This document shows positions 43,227 to 51,924 of a stretch of 64,000 nucleotides of DNA, one piece after another. The stretch is from JAEULH01 sp963746275 (GTDB lineage: Bacteria > Pseudomonadota > Alphaproteobacteria > Rhodospirillales > Defluviicoccaceae): assembly GCA_963746275.1 (NCBI GenBank), contig CAVVAX010000008.1, positions 62,001 through 126,000 on the forward strand, in the 5' to 3' direction. The position numbers were made by a program, and so were the translations under genes. A model generated the notes under the pieces. It worked only from the letters and a program-made list of their open reading frames with translations. It was not told the origin of the DNA and did no database searches. How positions within the stretch are numbered: position 1 is the stretch's first letter; every line of letters starts with the position of its first letter.

Positions 43227-44430
43227 TCAACCCGGACTTGGCGGCTCTCGGTCCGCTAACCCCGCGGTGCCGTTCTGAGGCGGTCTGCTATCGGTCCCGG
43301 TCGGTATCAACGGCGTCAGCTCCGGGCGCGGATGCAGAGGATCGGCCGGCTGCGGTACCTCTAAGGGAATGGTGGGCGGCGGACGTTGGCCACTGGCCAT
43401 CAGGAACTTCGCTTTGCGCAGTTCGGCTAGGCGCAAGGTTTTCCACTGGAAAGAATCCGGGAGCCGGAGAAATTCTTTCTCGGCATCGGCCTGAAAAACC
43501 CTCGCCTCCTCGGCGAAGCCAGCCGCGTGCTCGCACTGTGCCTGCGTCTGTAACAGCAGGCCGAGGGCGTCGATGCGGTAGTCGTTGCTGACGCCGTACG
43601 TCTGCGACAACGACCGGAAGACGCTGGCGCTCCTGGCGAAGGCATCACGACCCTTGGCGATGGTCTCGGTCGCGCGTGGCTCGGCGCGGAAGAAGAGAGC
43701 GCCGACGTGCATCCAGCCATAGCCGATCTGGCGGAAGTCGGAAATCCAGCCGATAGCGTTCCCCGTCGGGATTTTCAACCATTCGTCATGTGCCAGAGCG
43801 AGAAGGCGCCACGCCTCGTCCCGGTTCTCGATCCAAAGCTCAGCCTCGGCCCAGCTCCGGTAGCCGAGCGACCGGACGTACACACTGTACGGGTCGTCCA
43901 GCCGGTTCAGGGCGTCGGTGGCGGCACGATAGGCTGCCCGTCCCCTTTCAAGGTTCCTGAACTGCGGATTGCTGAAGTAGGACCAAGCCAGGGCGCGATG
44001 GATCTCGGACCGTCGCGTCGGCGAAGAGTTCATCCGCGCGCCGTGCCGCCTCCGCGTAGAACTTCTGCGCATCCGCGAAATCAGACTCGAACTGGTTCTC
44101 GACCGCAATCACGTAGTACTCGGAAGCCGTTACGTGCTGTGGGATCGTCTTGACGATGCTTTCCGCAGCTTCCGTGTAGAACGCCTTCTTGATGTTTAGA
44201 AAGATCGAGCCGGATGATCGCAAAGCCTCGTCAGGCTCTTTCATAAGCACATTGAACTCCTCACGAAGGGAGACGAGACGTTCAAGTACACCTCTCAGTT
44301 CTTCTTTTTTCTCGCGCACGTTCTGTGCGTGCTGGCCGCGTTGGGAAAGATACAAAGCGGCGATCGAGAGCAAAACCGCGAATAGCGACCCGAAGTCCGA
44401 TAAAGTATCGATATCTGGCAGTTCAGGCAT
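43227..44430 (-). CDS. Membrane-anchored helical protein of unknown function (frameshifted)
   Basis: Unrecognised. Starts MPELPDIDTLSDFGSLFAVL with one N-terminal membrane helix (LFAVLLSIAALYLS), then a charged coiled-coil-like segment (VREKKEELRGVLERLVSLRE). A long helical region follows that resembles TPR-type scaffolds (AQKFYAEAARRADELF, NLERGRAAYRAATDALNRLD). The frame changes near 44020: FADAT continues as RSEIHRALAWSYFSNPQFRN. Corrected length about 400 residues, with a Pro-rich C-terminal tail. The 5' half is visibly more AT-rich than neighbours, suggesting transfer. It lies on the opposite strand between skp and fabZ. Confidence 0.65.
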
Positions 44431-44607
44431 GAGACCAACTTCACGAGTCAGCAGGGCATCGCGCGCACTCGTTGGCGAGACGCTGTTGAGCAGCGCAAGC
44501 GCGAATTCTCCATGGCCATCACTTGCCCGATAGAAACCGCTGCGCTCAGCGAGGTCAACGTAGGGAACCCAGCAAGCGCAAAGCGTGTCACGATTGCCGG
44601 CAAAGGA
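44431..44607. other. Short gap between fabZ and the unknown membrane protein
   Basis: About 180 bases, AT-richer than the flanks, with no supported ORF on either strand. It may carry the promoter of the minus-strand gene ending at 43227, or remnants of whatever rearranged this locus. Confidence 0.4.
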
Positions 44608-45075
44608 TCAGCCGTCCCGGATCATCGCCGCGTAGGTGGCCTCGGCGACGAGGACGCCGGCGACTTCGGCGCGGCCTGAGAACTTCCAGACGTTGCCGCG
44701 CTTGCGCTCCTTCTCGACGTGCACGAGCAGGGTGTCGCCCGGCACCACCGGTCTGCGGAAGCGGGCCTGGTCCACCGACATAAAGTAGACGAGGCTGCCC
44801 TCGCGCTCCGGGCCCAGGCTGGCGACGACGAGCACCGCCGCCGTCTGCGCCATTGCCTCGATGATCAGGACGCCGGGCATGATCGGGTCGGCTGGGAAGT
44901 GCCCGGGAAAATAGGGTTCGTTGATGGTGACGTTCTTGATGCCCGTGGCCCGGCTGTCGACCACCAGGTTGACGACACGATCGATCATCAGGAACGGATA
45001 GCGGTGAGGAATCATCCGCTGAATGCCGTGGATGTCGATGACTTGTTCAGCCACGGCCACCGTGTCTATGTCCAT
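44608..45075 (-). CDS. fabZ: 3-hydroxyacyl-[acyl-carrier-protein] dehydratase FabZ
   Basis: Hot-dog-fold dehydratase of fatty-acid elongation. Catalytic histidine in MIPHRYPFLMIDRVV, catalytic glutamate in PGVLIIEAMAQTAAVL, then FMSVDQARFRRPVVPGD. 155 residues, intact. Normally encoded between lpxD and lpxA on the same strand as bamA-skp; here it is inverted and isolated, with no lpx gene on either side. Confidence 0.95.
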   Translation of the reverse strand: MDIDTVAVAEQVIDIHGIQRMIPHRYPFLMIDRVVNLVVDSRATGIKNVTINEPYFPGHFPADPIMPGVLIIEAMAQTAAVLVVASLGPEREGSLVYFMSVDQARFRRPVVPGDTLLVHVEKERKRGNVWKFSGRAEVAGVLVAEATYAAMIRDG

Positions 45076-45434
45076 CGGCCATGAACCCTTGTTTTTCTGC
45101 TGACCCTGCCGAATGGAAACGGCAACGGGCCGGCTCCCTCGTCAGGGCCCGCTCCTGCTGCAACTTCGATCCGGCGGTGCCTGTCCCAACTCCCGCTCTC
45201 GCCGAACGTTTATCGCGCAACTTGCGGAGTTAAGCAAACGCGCATGGGCCGCTTCCGCCGCTGCCGGTCATTCGTTCGGCTCGTCCACGAGGTACGAGAC
45301 GATGCTCGGAGCACCCGTGAAAGTTCACCAGGGCGTCGCGCCCGCTGTTCGTCCGGCGCCAGCCGGCCTATAAGGCCTGGGTTAAGGGCGTGGCGCCCGC
45401 CTGCGAGACGAGGAAGAAGGAAGGGACGCTCGAG
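45076..45434. other. Divergent intergenic region between fabZ and the liv-type operon
   Basis: 359 bases that must hold promoters for both divergent units. Moderately AT-richer patches lie near 45080-45110 and 45200-45245. No operator or riboswitch pattern was recognised. A purine-rich ribosome-binding stretch (GAAGGAAGGGACG) precedes the ABC substrate-binding protein. Confidence 0.5.
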
Positions 45435-46662
45435 ATGATCAGTCGCAGAGGATGGCTCGGCCTCGCCTTCGCCGCCGCAGCCACGACCACAACGCTCGCC
45501 GCGGCCATGGCCGCGCCCGCGCCGGGCCGACGCCGGGCCGATCCGCATCGGCGAGCTCAACAGCTACACGACCTTTCCGGCCTTCACCATTCCCTACCGC
45601 CACGGCTGGCAGATGGGCCTTAACGAGATCAACGCCAAAGGCGGCGTCCTCGGCCGGCCGCTGGAGGTGATCTCCAAGGACGACGGCGGCAACCCCGGCA
45701 CCGCCGTCACCGTCGCCAATGAGCTGATCTCGCGCGACGGCGTGGTGCTGATGTTCGGCACGCTGCTCTCCAACGTCGGCCTCGCCGTCGCCGACGTCGC
45801 CGCCCAGCGGCGGATCCCGTTCATCGCCGCCGAGCCGCTCTCCGACGCCATCGTCTGGGAGAAGGGCAACCCCTACACCTTCCGCCTGCGCCCCGGCACG
45901 TTCGTTCAGGCAGCGATGCTGGCCGAGGAGGCGGCGAAGCTGCCGGCGAAACGCTGGGCGACGGTGGCGCCGAACTACGAATACGGCCGGGCCGCGGTCG
46001 CCGCTTTCCGGATGCTGCTGGAGAAGCGGCGGCCGGACGTCGAGTGGGTCGGCGAGCAGTGGCCGGCGCTGAACAAGATCGAGGCCGGGGCGACGGCGCA
46101 GGCGCTGGCGGCGATGCAGCCGGATGCGATCTTCAACGTCACCTTCGGCACTGACCTCGCCAAGTTCGTCCGCGAGGGCGAGACCCGCGGCCTGTTCGAA
46201 GGCCGCGACGTGGTCAGCGTGCTGGGCGGCGAGCCGGACTGGATCGACCCGTTGGGCGGCGAGGCGCCGCAGGGCTGGATCGTCACCGGCTATCCCTGGT
46301 ACGCGCTGGAGACGCCCGAGCATTCAGCCTTCCGCGCCGCCTACATGGACCGGTTCATGGACTACCCGCGGCTCGGCTCGGTGGTCGGCTACACCGCGAT
46401 CAAGGCGGTAGCGGCGGCGATCGAGCGGGCCGGGTCGACCAGCGCCGACACCATCGTCGCGGCCCTGCGTGGGCTCTCGCTGACGAGCCCGCTCGGCCCG
46501 ATCGAGTTCCGGGTGGTCGACCAGCAGAGCACCATGGGCACCTTCGTCGGTACGCTGACGGTGCAAGACCAGATGCCGCGGATGGTCAACTGGCGCTTCG
46601 GCGCCGGCGCCGACTACCTGCCGGGCGCGGAGGAGACCGCCAAGCTCCGCGCTGCGAACTGA
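45435..46662 (+). CDS. Branched-chain amino-acid-type ABC substrate-binding protein (frameshifted)
   Basis: Periplasmic binding protein of the LivJ/LivK (Peripla_BP_6) family. ATG 45435 starts a signal peptide MISRRGWLGLAFAAAATTTT that looks Tat-like (SRRGWLG). The frame breaks at about 45515-45530, just after the signal region, and resumes as ADAGPIRIGELNSYTTFPAF. The mature protein continues HGWQMGLNEINAKGGVLGR and LEVISKDDGGNPGTAVTVAN. Corrected length is 408 residues. Ligand unknown: the family also takes up amides, urea and aromatic acids. First gene of a four-gene transporter operon. Confidence 0.88.
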
Positions 46663-46711
46663 GCCTCGCGCGCCCACCGGTGCGGCCAATGGCGCCTGCG
46701 GCGCGGCATCG

Positions 46712-48547
46712 ATGAGCTTCGTCGTCGTGCAGGCCCTGACCGGCCTCGCCAACGCCGCCTCCCTGTTCCTCGTCGCCGTCGGTCTGTCGCTGGTCTTCGG
46801 CGTGACCCGCATCGTCAACTTCGCCCACGGCTCGTTCTACATGCTGGGCGCCTACGTTGCCTACACCGTGGCGGGGGCGGCCGGCGGCGGGCTCCTCGGC
46901 TTCATCGTCGGCGCCTTCGCCGCCGCCGCAGCCGTGGCGGTGGTAGGCCTCGTCGTCGAGGTCGGCCTGCTGCGCCGGCTCTATGCCTCGCCGGAGTTGC
47001 TTCAGCTCGTTGCCACGTTCGCCGTGGTGCTCTTGGTGCAGGACCTGACGGTGGCGCTGTGGGGGCCGGAGGACCTGCTGCTTCCCCGTGTAGCGGCGTT
47101 CGCTGGCTCCATCATGGTGCTGGGGCAGAGGCTGCCGATCTACGACCTGGTGCTGATCGGCCTCGGCCCGCTGGTCCTGGCCGGGCTGTGGCTGCTCTTG
47201 ACGCGGACCCGCTGGGGGATCCTCATCCGCGCCGCCACCGAGGACCGGGAGATGGTCGCAGCACTCGGTGTCGACCAGCGCTGGCTGTTCACCTCGGTCT
47301 TCTGCCTGGGCGCGGCACTGGCCGGTCTCGGTGGCGCCGTCCACCTGCCGCGCGAGCCGGCGAACCTGATGATGGACCTCGGCATCATCGCCGAGGCGTT
47401 CGTGGTCGTCGTCGTCGGCGGGATGGGGAGCATCGCCGGCGCCTACCTCGCCGCCGTCCTGATCGCCGAAATCAGCGCCTTCGGCATCGTCCTGTTCCCG
47501 GACGTGACCCTGGTGCTGCTGTTCGCGATCATGGCGGTGATCCTCGTCGTCCGGCCATGGGGGCTGCTGGGCCGGGCCGACGCCGCGGCATCGCCGCCCG
47601 CGGCCGCCCTCACCGGCCCGGCCGTGGGACCAGGCCTGCGCTTCGTGGCCGCGGCGCTTGCCGCCATCCTGGCGATGCTGCCGCTCGCCGCCGGCGATTT
47701 CATGCTGCAGGTGATGAGCGAGATCTTCATCTTCGCGCTTTACGCCGCGAGCCTGCAGTTCATCCTGGCGGCGGGCGGGATGATCTCGTTCGGCCATGCG
47801 GCCTACCTCGGCCTCGGCGCCTATGGCGCGGCGTTGCTGGTGCACCACCTCAACGCACCCATGGCCGCAGCACTGCTGACGGCGCCGCTGGCCGGCGGCC
47901 TCGGCGCCTTACTCTATGGCTGGTTCTGCGTGCGCCTCTCCGGCGTCTACATGGCGATGTTGACGCTCGCCTTCGCCCAGATCACCTGGTCGGCCGCCTT
48001 CCAGTGGTACGACGTGACCGGCGGCGACAATGGCCTGCTCGGCATCTGGCCGGAGCGGTGGGCCGCGGGCCCCATCGCCTACTACTACCTCTCGCTCATG
48101 CTTGCCGCTCTGGGCGCCTGGCTGCTGCACCGGGTGAGCGCCGCACCTTTCGGCTATGCCTTGCGCGCCGGACGCGACTCCTTTACCCGCGCCGAGGCGC
48201 TGGGCGTCGACGTTCGCCGCCAGCGCTGGTTCGCCTTCGCGCTGGCCGGCGCCGCGGCGGGCCTGGGCGGCGGGCTCTACGCCTTCCTCAAGGGCAGCGT
48301 GTTTCCCAACGTGCTGGCGATCCCGACCTCGGTCGAGGGCCTGGTCATGGTCCTGCTCGGCGGCATCGGCGCCGTCCTCGGCCCGCTGATGGGCGCGGCG
48401 ACCTTCCTCGGGCTGAAGATCGCGATCTCGAGCGAGACCGACCTCTGGCGGGCGATCCTGGGCGCGATCATCATTGTCCTCGTGCTCGCCTTTCCGCGAG
48501 GCATCCTCGGTGCGCTCGGCGGCCGCGGGCGGGGCAGGAGAGGATGA
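46712..48547 (+). CDS. Fused LivH-LivM-type ABC permease
   Basis: One 611-residue protein carrying both permease halves of a branched-chain amino-acid-type transporter. The first half is LivH-like: SLVFGVTRIVNFAHGSFYML near the start and GGMGSIAGAYLAAVLIAEIS near residue 240. A linker of about 25 Ala/Pro-rich residues follows (after RPWGLLGRAD). The second half is LivM-like: LAAGGMISFGHAAYLGLGAY, GVYMAMLTLAFAQITWSAAF and MVLLGGIGAVLGPLMGAATF. The frame is unbroken across the joint, so the fusion does not rest on a frameshift. Confidence 0.9.
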   Translation: MSFVVVQALTGLANAASLFLVAVGLSLVFGVTRIVNFAHGSFYMLGAYVAYTVAGAAGGGLLGFIVGAFAAAAAVAVVGLVVEVGLLRRLYASPELLQLVATFAVVLLVQDLTVALWGPEDLLLPRVAAFAGSIMVLGQRLPIYDLVLIGLGPLVLAGLWLLLTRTRWGILIRAATEDREMVAALGVDQRWLFTSVFCLGAALAGLGGAVHLPREPANLMMDLGIIAEAFVVVVVGGMGSIAGAYLAAVLIAEISAFGIVLFPDVTLVLLFAIMAVILVVRPWGLLGRADAAASPPAAALTGPAVGPGLRFVAAALAAILAMLPLAAGDFMLQVMSEIFIFALYAASLQFILAAGGMISFGHAAYLGLGAYGAALLVHHLNAPMAAALLTAPLAGGLGALLYGWFCVRLSGVYMAMLTLAFAQITWSAAFQWYDVTGGDNGLLGIWPERWAAGPIAYYYLSLMLAALGAWLLHRVSAAPFGYALRAGRDSFTRAEALGVDVRRQRWFAFALAGAAAGLGGGLYAFLKGSVFPNVLAIPTSVEGLVMVLLGGIGAVLGPLMGAATFLGLKIAISSETDLWRAILGAIIIVLVLAFPRGILGALGGRGRGRRG

Positions 48548-49314
48548 GCCTGCTCGTCGTGGAGAATTTGCGCAAGGCCTTCGGCGGCGTGCATGCGGTC
48601 GATGGCGTCGACTTTGCTGTCGATGCCGGCGAGGCGGTGGCGCTGATCGGACCCAACGGCGCCGGCAAGACAACCTGCTTCAACCTGCTCGGCGGGCAGC
48701 TTCGACCCGACGCCGGCCGCATCCTGCTCGCCGGCGAGAACGTCGCCGGGCTTGCGCCGCACGCCATCTGGCGGCGCGGCCTCGCCCGCACCTTCCAGGT
48801 CGCCGCCACCTTCCGCTCGATGAGCGTGCGCGAGAACGTGCAGGTGGCGCTGCTGTCGCAGCGCAAGCGGACGCTGGACCTGTGGCGGCCGGCGCGGAGC
48901 CTGCTTGGCGCCGGAGGCCGACGCCCTGCTGGCGCAGGTCGGGCTGGCCGAGCGCGCCGGCCAGCCGGTGACGGCGCTGCCCTACGGCGATCTGAAGCGG
49001 CTCGAACTGGCCATGGCCCTTGCCAACGCGCCGCGGCTGCTGCTCCTCGATGAGCCGACCGCCGGCGTTGCCGCCGGCGAGCGCATGGCATTGATGGACC
49101 TGATCTCGGAGATCGTGCGGCTGAAGGGCATTGGCGTGCTGTTCACCGAGCACGACATGGACGTGGTCTTCGGCCACGGCGAGCGGGTCATCGTCCTCCA
49201 CGAAGGCCGCGTCGCCGCCGAGGGACCCCCCGACGCGATCCGCGCGAACGCGACGGTGCGCGAGATCTACCTCGGCACGAGCGAGGAGGCCCGAGCCCCA
49301 GTCCAGCTGCGGCC

Positions 49315-49321
<7 letters not shown>
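48544..49321 (+). CDS. ABC transporter ATP-binding protein, LivG type (frameshifted)
   Basis: First ATPase of the transporter. Walker A GPNGAGKTT, Q-loop region RTFQVAATFRSMSVRENVQV. The frame shifts near 48910 (LLGA to PEADALLAQVGLAERAGQPV). The signature is LPYGDLKRLELAMALA, Walker B LLLLDEPTAGV and the switch histidine is in FTEHDMDVVF. Corrected length 258 residues. Overlaps the permease start-stop (ATGA) and the next ATPase. Confidence 0.92.
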
Positions 49322-50016
<695 letters not shown>

Positions 50017-50047
50017 GCGCCGCCGCCGCAACCGGTACAACTGGATC

Positions 50048-51194
50048 ATGATTGGGTTCGGCGGGCTCTCCCGCCTCATTGCCGGCATGGCGGTGCTGGC
50101 CGCCATGATCCTGGGGGCGGACGCGACGGCTGCGACGCCCGCTGGCCCGGCCGCTGCGGTGGCGCTGCCGCGCCTGCCGGCGCCGCTCGGCCTGAGCTTC
50201 GGCATGCGGCCCGAGGAGGTTCCGCTGCCGGTCGTCGTTCCACCGCCGCCGCTGGGGGTGGTGACGCCGCCCCGCCCGCCCGTGAATGCGTCTGCACCGC
50301 GGTCAACGAGTTATCGGCCAGCCGCGGCGCCAACCGCGCTGTTCTCTTCGGCAGCACCCGTCACCGGCGCGAACACACCTGCCACGCCACCGCCGCGACC
50401 CGCCAGCGAAGTCCTGCCGCGGCAGGCTTCCCAGGACGGCCTCGGCGACTACCTGCGGGCCTGCGAGGCCGCCTTCGACAGCGTCTCGGCGCTGGCCGCC
50501 TTCGACCAAAAGTGGCTGGCCTGGCGAGCACAGCACCTGCGCGGCGGGGAGGGCGACCGACTTCGCCGATGATCTCCCCGATCGCACGGGGGTCGCCGTC
50601 GCTCCGGCGCCGGCGCGGGCTGGCGAAGCCGCCGGCTGGCGCAGCGCCGGGCTCTATCGCTTCGACGGCGCCGACGGCCGGCGCGTGGTCTGCCTGCTGT
50701 TCACCGCCGACGGGCTGGCGCAGGTGTTCCTGGCCGGCCATGGCCTGGATGGGCTCCGCGACGATGTCATATCCCGGCTCGAGGACCAGCCTCGGCTGGA
50801 AGGCTTCGGCCTCACCCGCGAGGCCAGACGGTTTTCGCTCTCGCTGCGGCGTCCGGCCTGCGGCCTCTACTGTCGGCTGTTCGGCGAGCGGATGCTGGTG
50901 GAGCGGCGGCTGTGGCTGGACCCGCGGACGCGGATCCTGGTCGCGGCCAAGCGGGGCGTTGTCGTCTCCGGGTTCGCCGGGCTCTTTGCCGGCGGGGAGC
51001 AGAGCGAGGTGTCCGACGGGATCACCGACAGCTTCCTCGCCTCCATCGACCTCCACCGCCGCGCCTTCGTCCCGCGCCGGCCCTGGGTGTCCGGGTGGGC
51101 GAGCCGCCTGGGCGCCTCTCAGGCCGCGCCAGCCTTCGCGCCTCCGCCGGCGGGGACGTCGCGAAAGGCGCTGGTGGAAAGCTTCGTGCCGTAG
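50048..51194 (+). CDS. Secreted protein of unknown function (frameshifted)
   Basis: Not recognised. ATG 50048 begins a probable signal peptide (LIAGMAVLAAMILGADATAA), then a Pro/Ala-rich linker of about 90 residues (PLPVVVPPPPLGVVTPPRPP). A folded domain begins near GDYLRACEAAFDSVSALAAF. The frame shifts near 50555 and resumes as FADDLPDRTGVAVAPAP. The second half contains RVVCLLFTADGLAQVFLAGH and RRPACGLYCRLFGERMLVER, with three cysteines. Corrected length 381 residues. Ends one base before the convergent Sel1 gene. Confidence 0.6.
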
Positions 51195-51195
51195 C

Positions 51196-51912
51196 TCAGC
51201 CGCCGGCAGGATCCGCCTTGGCCAGGGCCGCCTGCGCCTCGGCCTTCTCGTTTGCATCGAGGAGCGCTGCGGCGAAGTCGCGGTTGAGCTCGGCCCCCGG
51301 TTGGCCCTGCCGGACCGCCCGCTCCAGCCAGACGTAGGCCTGCCGAGGATCGCGGCGGACGCCCTCGCCGTTGAGGTACATCAGTCCGAGACTGTTCTGC
51401 GCCGGCGCGTAGCCCTGGCGCGCCGCCCGTTCAAGCCACGTCGCCGCCTCCCGTGGATCGTGGGGGACGCCGCGGCCGGCCTTGTACATCCGCCCGAGGC
51501 TGTTCTGCGCCTCCGGAGAGCCGGCTTCGGCGGCCTCCCGGAAGAGCGCCGCCGCTCGCCGCGGGTCAGGGGCGGAAACGCCGAGGCCGTCGTCGTGGAG
51601 GATGGCGAGGTTGACCTGGGCGCCAGCGTGGCCCTGCTTCGCCGCCCGGTCGTACCAGGCGATCGCCTCGCGGTAATCGCGCTCGACGCCGAGGCCATTG
51701 GCGTAGGCCCAGCCCAGGGCTTGCTGCGCATCGGCATTGCCGAGCCGGGCGGCGTCCGCCCAGAGCTCGCTGGCGTCCGCATAGCGCTCCCGGTCGTAGG
51801 CCTGGAGGCCTTCGCGGAAGGTGGTTTCGCTCCCGGCGCAACCGGTCAGGGCAGCCGTCGCCACTGCCAGCGCCACGGCGCGCAGCCCGTATCGTCCCAT
51901 CCTCATCACCAT
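51196..51912 (-). CDS. Sel1-repeat lipoprotein
   Basis: Lipobox ATAALTGCAG near residue 25 marks an outer-membrane or periplasmic lipoprotein. About four Sel1-like repeats follow: AARLGNADAQQALGWAYANG, AAKQGHAGAQVNLAILHDDG, AAEAGSPEAQNSLGRMYKAG and AARQGYAPAQNSLGLMYLNG. Sel1 repeats are protein-interaction solenoids; the partner is unknown. 238 residues. It starts 12 bases after the stop of the FecR-domain gene, so the two form an operon. Confidence 0.9.
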   Translation of the reverse strand: MVMRMGRYGLRAVALAVATAALTGCAGSETTFREGLQAYDRERYADASELWADAARLGNADAQQALGWAYANGLGVERDYREAIAWYDRAAKQGHAGAQVNLAILHDDGLGVSAPDPRRAAALFREAAEAGSPEAQNSLGRMYKAGRGVPHDPREAATWLERAARQGYAPAQNSLGLMYLNGEGVRRDPRQAYVWLERAVRQGQPGAELNRDFAAALLDANEKAEAQAALAKADPAGG

Positions 51913-51924
51913 CTCCGCATCTCC

